Part shown: positions 16,123 through 22,871 of the stretch, piece by piece
Layout: every line of letters begins with the position of its first letter
How positions within the stretch are numbered: position 1 is the stretch's first letter
From: JBOGWP01 sp050693875
GTDB lineage: Bacteria; Actinomycetota; CADDZG01; JAHWKV01; JBOGWP01
Direction: 5' to 3'
Length of the DNA: 24,564 nt
Assembly (NCBI GenBank): GCA_050693875.1
Contig: JBOGWP010000016.1
Span: 1 to 24,564, forward strand
Position numbers and translations under genes: made by a program
The notes under the pieces: model-generated
The model's database searches: none
Seen by the model: only the letters and a program-made list of their open reading frames with translations
Told to the model about the DNA's origin: nothing

Positions 16123-17405
16123 GGCTCATACCTTCCTTCCCTCTTCCTCGCCGTCGGCCCGGGCACATCGAGCTCGGCCCTGATCCCACTCTCTGCCCCG
16201 CCCGGGCGTTCGGGCGCCGCCGCCGCGTCTGCCTCGGACCGTCGAGTCGTATCGCCGCCCTTTGCCGTTGCGGGCTTGCGCCGGGGCTTCGATGCCCCTT
16301 CGGCCTTCGATGCCTTCTTGCTCGACGTTTCCGTCGCAGTGATCGATGCTGGCTTCCCCGGCTCCGGCTTGGGTGGGCCCTCGCCTCCAGTGGGGCGATT
16401 TCCACCGCCGGCCTTCACCGCCCTGCGGAGCTGCCGCAGCTCCCTGCGCAGCTCGTGAATCTCCCGGCTGGCCTGCTCCACCTCGGCCCGCGTAGGCACG
16501 TGGCTCATCTTGAGGAACAGATCGACGGTCTCCCGCTCACGAAGCCGGTAGGCCATCGCCGCGTTGAGGACTCTTCCTTGCAGCCTGGCGTACTCGGGGG
16601 AGCTGAAGACTTCGATCACAACCCGGTCGCTGGTCTCGCTCCACAAGGTCAGGAGGTCACGGAACGACGTGATGACCTTGCCTCGCTCGGCGAGCGCTCC
16701 CAGATCGTGCATCACCTCGTCGAGGGTGCGCGTCCATGCGTCGTTCAATGCCGCCTGGTACTCGAAGCTCGCCCGCCGGAATTCCAACCAGGCGTTGAAC
16801 GTTTGGACCAACCGCTGGTTGAACTCCCTCGTATAGCCCATGCTGGGGCTCTCGAGGAGCCGGCCGAACGATCGCTCGTACGCGTCCCAGTAGACGTCGG
16901 CGAATCTGACCAGAGCGGAATGGTCCCCGGCGGCAACGCCGCGCAGCTGCTCCGGATCGAGCCGCAAGGCCTCGATCCACGGCGCCGAGAGCTTCCACAG
17001 CTCCTCGACCTGGATTCCCCACAGCTTGCCGAGGTCCGACAGAGCCGTGGGCGACAACCAGGGGCCGGCGGAGCCGTCGACGCCGCTTGGGTCGAGGCTT
17101 CGCAACCAGCTCTCCGGCCGCGCACCGTGCTCGGCCATGCCCGACCAGACACGCACGGACATCTCGAGGAACGACGCCAGCCGGCGCTGGGCGGAGAGGG
17201 CCCCCTGCGCCACACCTTCGGCGACAGGTGCGACCTCCTCGCCCAGCACCTCGAGGGCCTTGAGGGCGGCCTGCGCCCACTGGCCCATCGGCTGGCCTGT
17301 TGCGTTCGCGGCCGATGGCGGGGTCCAGACGGCGGCCCAGGCCTCCCACGCCGTCCGCTGGCCCTCGACCCAGGCGCGCGCGACCTCAGCTTGTCCCGAG
17401 AACAT
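16119..17405 (-). CDS. phaE: Class III PHA synthase subunit PhaE with a basic C-terminal tail
   Basis: Non-catalytic partner that activates PhaC. The 428-residue chain is mostly helical and Trp-rich. The family's hallmark end is at residues 296-331: LFLKMSHVPTRAEVEQASRE, then a heptad-like HELRRELRQLRR coiled coil. After it comes an added tail of about 97 residues, rich in Lys, Pro, Ala and Gly (KKASKAEGASKPRRKPATAK). A. vinosum PhaE (about 357 residues) is shorter. Residues 12-23, WVEGQRTAWEAW, match a Trp/Gln motif that occurs twice in the phasin encoded just upstream. GAGGCAGG precedes the ATG. The phasin gene is 30 bp upstream and phaC overlaps downstream. The tail could bind DNA or granules; this is inferred from composition. 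Confidence 0.9.
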   Translation of the reverse strand: MFSGQAEVARAWVEGQRTAWEAWAAVWTPPSAANATGQPMGQWAQAALKALEVLGEEVAPVAEGVAQGALSAQRRLASFLEMSVRVWSGMAEHGARPESWLRSLDPSGVDGSAGPWLSPTALSDLGKLWGIQVEELWKLSAPWIEALRLDPEQLRGVAAGDHSALVRFADVYWDAYERSFGRLLESPSMGYTREFNQRLVQTFNAWLEFRRASFEYQAALNDAWTRTLDEVMHDLGALAERGKVITSFRDLLTLWSETSDRVVIEVFSSPEYARLQGRVLNAAMAYRLRERETVDLFLKMSHVPTRAEVEQASREIHELRRELRQLRRAVKAGGGNRPTGGEGPPKPEPGKPASITATETSSKKASKAEGASKPRRKPATAKGGDTTRRSEADAAAAPERPGGAESGIRAELDVPGPTARKREGRYEP

Positions 17406-17435
17406 CGCGAGACCTGCCTCTAGCGGTCGAGTCGA

Positions 17436-17927
17436 CTATGCCGAGGCTTTGGCGCTGCGGGAGGGGGCAGTCTCTCGTGCCGCCGCACCCCACTCGCGCT
17501 GGGCCTCGGTGGCCTTGCGCAGCGCCTGCTGCCAGGCCTCCGTCACCTTCTCGAAGCCGCGGGTGAAGGTCGCAGGCGTAACCTTCTTCGCCAGGTCGAA
17601 CCACTTCTCCCACAGCTGCTGCTGGGCCTCGATCCAGCTTCTCACCATCTCCTGGACGACTCGGGCGCCCTCGGCAACTTCCTCCGGCGTGCGCTCGCCG
17701 CCGACGAATCCCTCGGTCCACACCCTGGCCCACTCGGACTGGGCGTCGAGAGCCTTCCTTACGGCGTCCTCCCAGGTTTCCAGCGTGGTCTTCTGGACGT
17801 GCTCCCAGCCCTCGGTGGCGTTGAAGCCTGCGGAGCCGCGAAGTGCCTGCACCCAGCTGTCCCACACCTTGACCTGAGTATCGGTCCAGGTCTTGAAGAG
17901 ACCCCCTGCCTGTTTGGTCGTGTCCAT
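17436..17927 (-). CDS. Phasin-like PHA granule protein with an internal duplication
   Basis: A 163-residue, helical, Trp- and Gln-rich protein, read as a phasin that coats PHA granules because of its composition, size and position next to phaE-phaC. It consists of two similar units, residues 14-66 and 98-146. Each begins with W-x-[DE]-x-Q-x3-W-[DE]-x-W (WTDTQVKVWDSW; WIEAQQQLWEKW) and ends with a block such as WEDAVRKALDAQSEW or WQQALRKATEAQREW. The same opening motif is present in PhaE. The start is ATG 17927 with AAAGGAG 8 bases upstream; the frame is open further up, but without any such site. It is the first gene of the operon, as expected for a protein needed in high amounts. It could instead be a shortened PhaE-like activator. 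Confidence 0.75.
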   Translation of the reverse strand: MDTTKQAGGLFKTWTDTQVKVWDSWVQALRGSAGFNATEGWEHVQKTTLETWEDAVRKALDAQSEWARVWTEGFVGGERTPEEVAEGARVVQEMVRSWIEAQQQLWEKWFDLAKKVTPATFTRGFEKVTEAWQQALRKATEAQREWGAAARETAPSRSAKASA

Positions 17928-17942
17928 GACCCGCTCCTTTCT

Positions 17943-17979
17943 GCCCTTTCGGGCCTCGTGCTTCTCCCCCCGTGGGGGA
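17943..17979 (-). promoter_or_regulatory. Tandem hairpins in the phasin 5' leader
   Basis: On the minus strand, TCCCCC-ACG-GGGGGA (17965-17979) is followed by GCCC-GAAA-GGGC (17943-17954), the second with a GNRA-type tetraloop. It ends about 6 bases before the AAAGGAG ribosome site. The pair could stabilise the operon's mRNA 5' end or tune translation of the phasin. The stems are seen directly; the role is inferred. Confidence 0.4.
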
Positions 17980-18617
17980 CTGTCACCCTTTCGCCTCCCT
18001 AAAGCTTCTTGGCTCGAGGCGCATTCGTGCCGCCCTGCCGGCCACTCGCAAGACGGGCCGCACGAACGACTTCTCTCTACCGGCGGCGCTCCCATCGCAG
18101 AACCGGTCTCCGGGCGTCTGTGCGATCCCCCTCCGGTCCCCGCCCCTGACCCTCGGCCGCTGACAAGGCGAAGGCACTTCCGGGCTGAGGCGATTTTCTA
18201 TCTTTTCCGTTTTATCGAATCTTAGCGCAACGCCTGGTTCCCGGCGAACGCCGCTCGATCTGCTTCATGTGGGCCCAACTTCGTCGGACCTCCCCCGCGC
18301 CGATCCCTCGAGACCGTGCCGGTGGTGTGCTCGGCGCCCTTGCCGAAGCGCCCGCTTGCTGCGGTGCGGCCGAGCGAAAATTTCTCTCAGCGACCCCCTG
18401 TGGACGAATCAACGCTACTACACCGCGTGTCTTTGCCGTTGCTCGGGGGTTTCAAACATCTCCGCACGCGGTTTGCGAAGAGTTCACATCGGGCCTTGAC
18501 GGGTACGCACGAAGCTAACCCACCCTCGGATCGGCGACACCGAAGCAAGCATTACGAACCCGATGACACCGACCTCGACCTTTCGCCCATGAAGTGGGCA
18601 ATTCCCCGAGTAATGCA

Positions 18618-18649
18618 CATGCCAGGCAGACGCGTATGCGTCCGGCATG
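18618..18649. repeat. Interrupted inverted repeat (hairpin)
   Basis: CATGCC (18618-18623) pairs with GGCATG (18644-18649), and inside them GACGC (18629-18633) pairs with GCGTC (18638-18642) around the loop GTAT. The left arm has a five-base and the right a one-base unpaired stretch. There is no T-tract, so a terminator is not supported. It could be an operator or part of a structured RNA. Confidence 0.4.
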
Positions 18650-18780
18650 ACGTGTCGAATGGACCATGAGATGGCCCGCCGACAGGCTCGGGCGCGGGCT
18701 CAGCTTCGAGGGCAAGGTTCGGAGCCTCGTGCGACGCCGGCGCCTGCGTGATGGGAGATTAACGGTGCCGAAATGTGCCG

Positions 18781-18795
18781 TTCACACTGTGTAAA
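18781..18795. promoter_or_regulatory. Palindromic operator-like site matching the one at aceB
   Basis: TTCACACTGTGTAAA is a 15-bp palindrome with six of seven pairs matching. It shares the pattern TTnACA-N3-TGTAAA with 2943-2957 upstream of aceB. It lies 109 bp before the DUF2461 start and about 850 bp upstream of the phasin gene. Binding by the RamB-like regulator is a testable inference; the factor is not known from sequence. Confidence 0.45.
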
Positions 18796-18903
18796 TCGCC
18801 GAAGTAGCGGCAAGGTCCATGCGTCCGCACGCGACTCCCCCCTGTCCGTGTCGGGACGATACGATGAGCCGACCAGCCGCTGCTGAGCGAAGGAGGTCGG
18901 GGG

Positions 18904-19590
18904 ATGCCGGCGACGAGCAAGACGACGAAACCCTATTTCACACCTGAGCTTTTCGGATTTCTTTCTGAATTGAAAGAGCACAACGATCGCGACTGGTTCG
19001 CGAAGAACAGGGAGCGATACGAGCGCGTCGTGCGCGAGCCGTTCCTCGACTTCATCCAGGATGTCGGCCCTCGTCGGGCAAAGATCAGTCCACATTTGGT
19101 CGCTGATCCTCGCCCGGTCGGTGGGTCGCTCTTTCGGATCCATCGCGATGTCCGTTTCTCGAAAGACAAGTCCCCATATAAGACGTATGCCGGCGCGCAT
19201 TTTCGTCATTCGACAGGAAAGGACGTCCATGCCCCGGGCGTCTATCTCCACCTCCAGCCCGAGGAATGCTTCGTCGGAGGGGGCATGTGGCAGCCCGATC
19301 CCCCGGCGCTCACCGCCATCCGCCGGGCCATCGACGAGCAACCGGCGGCATGGCGCAAGGCCCGCCGTACCACCCTCATGGGGGGCGAGACGCTGAAGCG
19401 GCCCCCGCAGGGATATCCACCGGATCACGCGTTCATCGAGGATCTGAAGCGCAAGAGCTTCGTGACCTCGGCGCCGCTGGAGGACCAGCAACTCTCCGAG
19501 CCGTCCTTCATGACCACGTTTCTGTCGGCATGCCGGTCGATGCAGCCGTTCCTGAAGTTCCTCGCGACGGCCGTCGGGCTGCCCTGGTAG
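18904..19590 (+). CDS. DUF2461 (TIGR02453) family protein
   Basis: A 228-residue conserved protein of the DUF2461 family, whose biochemical role is unknown. Family features in order are FTPELFGFLSELKEHNDRDWF at the start, NRERYERVVREPF, then the highly typical RIHRDVRFSKDKSPYKTYAG near residues 78-97. These are followed by GVYLHLQPEECFVGGGMW and a C-terminal helical part. The length agrees with the family. AAGGAGG at 18890-18896 lies 7 bases before the ATG and fixes the start. It is transcribed away from the PHA operon and shares the 976-bp control region with it. The 5' part is somewhat less GC-rich than its neighbours. No signal peptide or membrane segment is seen, so it is probably cytoplasmic. 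Confidence 0.9.
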   Translation: MPATSKTTKPYFTPELFGFLSELKEHNDRDWFAKNRERYERVVREPFLDFIQDVGPRRAKISPHLVADPRPVGGSLFRIHRDVRFSKDKSPYKTYAGAHFRHSTGKDVHAPGVYLHLQPEECFVGGGMWQPDPPALTAIRRAIDEQPAAWRKARRTTLMGGETLKRPPQGYPPDHAFIEDLKRKSFVTSAPLEDQQLSEPSFMTTFLSACRSMQPFLKFLATAVGLPW

Positions 19591-19998
19591 GGCGGGTAAC
19601 CCCCGTCAGCAAGCTCCGAGGAGGCCGGTCGGGAGCATCACGCGCCCGAGGGCGACGCGGGCCCCGCTCCGATCTGGGCCCCATATCTAGCGGGTCGCTT
19701 CGCTCCCCGGTACAGGCTGGACAAGGCAAGGGGCGGCCTCCGGCCGCGGTCCTCAATGTCGGCTCGCCTCTACTCGAATGTCGGCCCGCCTCTACTCGCT
19801 CGGCGAGCCGAGCCTCCGGCGGCGTCGTTCAATGCCGGCAGGGCCTCGCTTCGCTCGGTGCCTGCCGGGCCCCGCTTGGGTACGCCCCTGGTGGGCTCGC
19901 GTCCCCAACCCGGACTCATTCGCACGAACTTCGGCACCTCAAGCCGGGCTAGTGAGGGAGCCATTGACCTGCCGCCTCTGGGGAGCCATTGTGGAAAC
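19591..19998. repeat. Repeat- and hairpin-rich intergenic stretch
   Basis: No gene is visible in these 408 bp. A 22-bp unit starting AATGTCGGC occurs twice in tandem (19755-19776 and 19777-19798) with one mismatch, and a diverged third start, AATGCCGGC, lies at 19832-19840. Hairpins include GCGGCC-TCC-GGCCGC (19733-19747) and CCGGCAGG/CCTGCCGG (19835-19842 with 19861-19868). An 11-bp direct repeat GGGAGCCATTG is found at 19956-19966 and 19981-19991. The texture resembles a dispersed intergenic repeat family, which I cannot name. Confidence 0.5.
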
Positions 19999-20265
19999 GT
20001 GGGCGAGGTGCAGCGGCTCCCGGCACGGCGAGAGATCCTCGTGGACGGCCGTGGACACGCGCTGCGGGCAACCTGGCATCCCGACCAGGATCTCGTCGTG
20101 ATCTCGGTCTGGCACGGCGAGTCGTGCGCCGGAACCGTCCAGCTCCCTTCGGCGGACGCGGCGAGGTTCGGTGCCTTCCTCCTGACCGCGCTGGCCGAGT
20201 CCCTGGAGCGCTCCGGCACGCAGCAGGCGGCGAGCGGAAGCGATGCCGGGCCCGAACGGGCCTGA
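19999..20265 (+). CDS. Small conserved hypothetical protein
   Basis: A protein of about 88 residues with a plausible globular core. ILVDGRGHALRATWHPDQ is followed by LVVISVWHGESCAGTVQLPS and a helix around AARFGAFLLTALAESLE. This reads as short beta strands plus a helix and resembles small actinobacterial proteins with a W-H-P...L-W-R/H-G...C-x-G-T pattern; no function is known to me. The start is uncertain: GTG at 19999 or GTG at 20008. The frame is open far upstream, but that part covers the repeat region and looks non-coding. It ends 23 bp before the Eis-like gene in the same direction, so the two may be co-transcribed. The last 15 residues are low-complexity. Confidence 0.55.
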   Translation: MGEVQRLPARREILVDGRGHALRATWHPDQDLVVISVWHGESCAGTVQLPSADAARFGAFLLTALAESLERSGTQQAASGSDAGPERA

Positions 20266-20288
20266 CCGACCGGCAGCCAAGGCTTGCG

Positions 20289-21470
20289 ATGGAGGTCCGC
20301 CCGATGACCGAGGACGACCAGGAGCGCGTCCTCGAGATCACTTCACAGGCCTTCAACCTCGCCCCGCGGATGATGGAGCGGGCGCGGGACGCGCCGGTGG
20401 AGCGAGGCCGCGTCCTGGTCGAGGGAAGCCGGATCCAGGCGGCGCTGAGCATCCTGCCGATCGCCCACTTCTTCGGCGGCCGTTCGGTGCGCTGCGCCGG
20501 GATCGCGTCGGTGAAGGTGGCGCCCGAGGCCCGGGGGCGGGGGCTGGCGCGCGCCCTGGTCCGGGAGGTGCTCGCCGAGACCGGCGCCGCCGGCATGCCG
20601 ATCTCCACCTTGTTTCCGTCGACGCTCCCGACCTACCGGCGGGTTGGGTTCGAGCTTGCGGGGGCGCACGTGCGCTATCGGGTGCCGATCGCCGCGATTC
20701 CCCGGCCGAGCGCGCACGTCGTGCGCGCCTGGGGCGACGACGCCATCGATGCGATCGGGGACTGCTATCGGCGCGTGGCCGCCGCCGGGAACGGGCCGAT
20801 CGACCGGCCCGGGTGGTGGTGGAAGGAACGGACCCTCGGGAGGCGGGAGCCGCAGGAGGAGATGATCTACCGCTACGCCGTATACGACGGCGAGCGGGTC
20901 GATGGGTACCTCGTCTTCACCCAGGAACGCGGATCGGGCGAGGCGCAGTGGCGCTACTCGCTCGTGTGCCGCGACCTGTTCTGGGCGAGCCCGGCGGCGG
21001 CGCGCTCGCTGCTCAGCTTCGTGGCCGGACACCGCTCGCTCGCGCTCGACCTCGTCTGGGTGGGGAGCGTCGAAGAGCCGCTGCACATGTTCTTCAGCGA
21101 GCAGGACGCACTGCTCGATCGAGCCTTCCACTGGATGATGCGCATCGTCGACCCCGCTGCCGCCCTCGAGGCTCGGGGATACCCCAGAACGGTCGAGGGC
21201 TCGGTGGAGATCGAGGTTGCCGACCCCGTCGTGCGAGCAAACTGCGGCGCGCTCCGCCTGGAGCTCGAGGAGGGACGGGGGCGAGTGCGTCGCGTCGAGC
21301 GCGCGGCTACCCGGATCGGCGTCGGGACCCTTGCCGCCATGTACTCCGGCTGGCTCACCCCCGCCGACGCGGTTCGGTCGGGCGGGTTGGGTGGAGCCGG
21401 CGACCGGGAGATCGAGCTGCTCACGGCCGCGTTTGCCGGCCCGAAGCCGTGGATGTCGGACTTCTTTTGA
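20289..21470 (+). CDS. Eis-like GNAT acetyltransferase with SCP2-like C-terminal domain
   Basis: A 393-residue member of the Eis family: an N-terminal GNAT domain, a second GNAT-like domain and a C-terminal sterol-carrier-like domain. The acetyl-CoA site is seen at residues 77-90 (VAPEARGRGLARAL). Tyr116 in PTYRRVGFE corresponds to the general-acid Tyr126 of M. tuberculosis Eis. The chain ends in Phe, as Eis does, whose terminal carboxylate takes part in catalysis. MYSGWLTPADAVRSGGL near the end is typical. Eis enzymes acetylate amines of aminoglycosides and lysines of peptides or proteins; the natural substrate here is unknown. The start is ATG 20289 with only a weak AAGG upstream; a longer open frame upstream has no similarity. 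Confidence 0.88.
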   Translation: MEVRPMTEDDQERVLEITSQAFNLAPRMMERARDAPVERGRVLVEGSRIQAALSILPIAHFFGGRSVRCAGIASVKVAPEARGRGLARALVREVLAETGAAGMPISTLFPSTLPTYRRVGFELAGAHVRYRVPIAAIPRPSAHVVRAWGDDAIDAIGDCYRRVAAAGNGPIDRPGWWWKERTLGRREPQEEMIYRYAVYDGERVDGYLVFTQERGSGEAQWRYSLVCRDLFWASPAAARSLLSFVAGHRSLALDLVWVGSVEEPLHMFFSEQDALLDRAFHWMMRIVDPAAALEARGYPRTVEGSVEIEVADPVVRANCGALRLELEEGRGRVRRVERAATRIGVGTLAAMYSGWLTPADAVRSGGLGGAGDREIELLTAAFAGPKPWMSDFF

Positions 21471-21494
21471 GCAGGTGCAGGCGGGCCGGCAGGC

Positions 21495-21894
21495 TCAGGC
21501 TGGCTCGGCCGGGATCTCGGCCCACACCCGGGTAGCGCCGTCGGTAGACACGCCCCAACGGCTCGACAGACGCTCGACGAGAAACAGGCCCCAGCCCCCC
21601 AGTGCCTCGGGCTCGGGCGGGCGTAGCGACGCCGGGTCGAAGCCGATCCCGCGGTCGATCACTTCGATCCGGGTACCGTTCGTTCGCAGTCACGCGGACC
21701 TCGATCGAGGCGTTCGGTGCCAGGACGCCATGCCGCAGGCTGTTCGTGACCAGCTCGCTCACAACCAACGCCGAACTGTCCAGCAGGTCTCGATCGACGA
21801 AGTCCTCCAACCCCGTCTCGACCGAGCGGCGCGCCGCCCCGACGGAGCTCAGCGTGGCCGGCAAGCGAAGCGAGATCTGGATGGCGGAGCTCAT
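21495..21894 (-). pseudogene. RsbW-type anti-sigma/serine kinase ATPase domain with a frameshift
   Basis: An ATP-binding HATPase_c_2 protein of the RsbW/SpoIIAB group, which binds a sigma factor or phosphorylates STAS partners. The first frame, from ATG 21894, contains the N-box SELVTNSLRHG (Glu47, Asn51, His55). After VRVTAN the frame breaks at a tandem GTTC-GTTC (21678-21685 on the plus strand). One base over, the family sequence resumes with GTRIEVIDRGIGFDPAS (the G1 box) and GGWGLFLVERLSSRWGV (the G2 region), ending at 21495. Removing one GTTC unit restores a 131-residue ORF of normal length. As written, the product would lack its ATP-lid boxes and probably be inactive. The start overlaps the STAS stop as ATGA, without a good ribosome site, suggesting coupling. 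Confidence 0.78.
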
Positions 21895-22235
21895 GAGGTG
21901 GTGAGAAGATCGCCCCGGTCGGCGACCATCCACAGCTGCTCGTCGAGTCCGGTGAGCGAGAAGATGCGTTTCACGTTCTCAGGTCCGGGCAGCACCGCAA
22001 GTCGCCGCCCTTTCCGGCGGCGCTCCTCGTCGGCACGGATCACGGTGCGCAGCCCGGTGGAGTCGAGAAAGGTCGTGCCCTGGAGATCGAGCGCGAGAAC
22101 CCGTGGATCCTCCAGCTCGGCGGAGGCCAGCTCGGAGTCCACCTCCTCGGCGGTCGACAGGTCGAGCTCGCCCACGAGCGCAACCACGATCACACCGTCC
22201 GCCGGCTGTTCCCGGCGAACCTCGAGCTCACTCAT
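21891..22235 (-). CDS. STAS-domain anti-anti-sigma factor (RsbV type)
   Basis: A 114-residue single STAS domain, the partner-switching antagonist of RsbW-type kinases. The expected phosphorylation site is Ser59 in TTFLDSTGLR. ALVGELDLSTAEEVDSEL forms the first strand-helix, and FSLTGLDEQLWMV the C-terminal helix. When unphosphorylated such proteins sequester the anti-sigma factor and release sigma. It overlaps the frameshifted ATPase gene by 4 bp, so the two form a classical antagonist-kinase pair, though no sigma factor is nearby. The ATG at 22235 has GGGAG 6 bases upstream. A gap of about 200 bp separates it from the second STAS gene. Confidence 0.88.
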   Translation of the reverse strand: MSELEVRREQPADGVIVVALVGELDLSTAEEVDSELASAELEDPRVLALDLQGTTFLDSTGLRTVIRADEERRRKGRRLAVLPGPENVKRIFSLTGLDEQLWMVADRGDLLTTS

Positions 22236-22440
22236 TCAGGACTCCCGTAGCGCGACGACAGGGCGAGCGTCGGCGCCCGTCACATCCCTCCCCATCCTGC
22301 GGCGGCAAGCGCACATCGCCGCGCAACTCCAACCTTGGTTTCCATCCATCGGCGTCCCCGGCCTGGGCGCTTCGGGCGTCGCGTCTGGCGCGGCGATGAC
22401 GGCCGCGCCGAGCCTACCAAATCAGCGCGTCGCGGTTGCG
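22236..22440. other. 205-bp gap between the two STAS genes
   Basis: No coding frame with family similarity is seen. It presumably carries the promoter of the STAS-ATPase pair, but I find no clear -35/-10 match. Confidence 0.3.
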
Positions 22441-22803
22441 TCACCCGTCCGGTCGGTCAGGAGGCGAGGCCCCCGGAGCGAGGTCGCACTCCGAGACGAA
22501 GCTCAGCCGCTCGTGGAGTCCGGCGACGCAGAACACCTTGTGGACCCGGTCGGGTGGACGCAGCAGGCCCACCAGCCTGCCGGCATCCTCGGCCCTCAGC
22601 TGGGCCGCCAGCAGCAGGCGCAACCCCGTCGAGTCGACGAAGGTCAACCCGCGGAGGTCGATGAGCAACACCAGCGGAGACGTCGACTCGACCTGCTCGA
22701 ACGCCTTCCGCACACGATCCTCGGCGGCCATGTCGAATTCGCCGGTGAGCGTGATGGAGGCGAGATCCTTCGATTGCACGACGCCGATATCGAGGTCTTC
22801 CAT
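22441..22803 (-). CDS. Second STAS-domain anti-anti-sigma factor
   Basis: A STAS protein of 120 residues from ATG 22803 (AGGTG 3 bases upstream). GTG at 22809 would add two residues. The phosphoacceptor Ser is in LTFVDSTGLRLLL (residue 58 from the ATG), and the core ITLTGEFDMAAEDRVRKAF and VLLIDLRG are typical. The Pro/Asp-rich end (PGASPPDRPDG) is probably disordered. It shares the FxDSTGLR box with the STAS protein 200 bp downstream but is otherwise quite different, so it probably answers to another signal or kinase. It is divergent from the lipoprotein dehydrogenase gene, with about 70 bp between their starts. Confidence 0.87.
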   Translation of the reverse strand: MEDLDIGVVQSKDLASITLTGEFDMAAEDRVRKAFEQVESTSPLVLLIDLRGLTFVDSTGLRLLLAAQLRAEDAGRLVGLLRPPDRVHKVFCVAGLHERLSFVSECDLAPGASPPDRPDG

Positions 22804-22871
22804 CGGCACCTACTTTGGGGCGAGGTCGCCTGCCGAGAGTAACGGCGCAGGAATGCCAGCATATAGCTGCA

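Larger units (their letters stand above)
17928..18903. other. 976-bp gene-free control region between the PHA operon and DUF2461
   Basis: No convincing coding frame, tRNA or known RNA is visible on either strand. It contains the phasin leader hairpins, an AT-rich block at 18192-18225 that is the likeliest place for the operon promoter (no clean -35/-10 pair found), an inverted repeat at 18618-18649, and a palindrome at 18781-18795. Its size and AT-rich patches contrast with the tight spacing elsewhere. It may hold long regulatory leaders or an unrecognised small RNA. Confidence 0.5.

Noticed and set aside
18659..18751. A 30-codon ATG frame in the gene-free region
   Set aside because: Ala/Arg-rich, no ribosome site and no similarity; not supportable.
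18660..18760. Possible tRNA-like fold near GGTTCGG
   Set aside because: No acceptor, anticodon or T-arm consensus could be assembled.
18774..18787. CRP-like half-sites TGTG...CACA
   Set aside because: The spacer is 5 bp rather than the 8 bp of a CRP-type site; the overlapping TTCACAC-T-GTGTAAA palindrome fits better.
19756..19998. N-terminal extension of the small protein gene over the repeat region
   Set aside because: The translation of the 22-bp repeats is low-complexity and unlike the globular core that starts after 19999.
21678..21685. Programmed ribosomal frameshifting in the RsbW-type gene
   Set aside because: No slippery heptamer with a downstream structure is apparent, and the tandem GTTC duplication explains the shift more simply.
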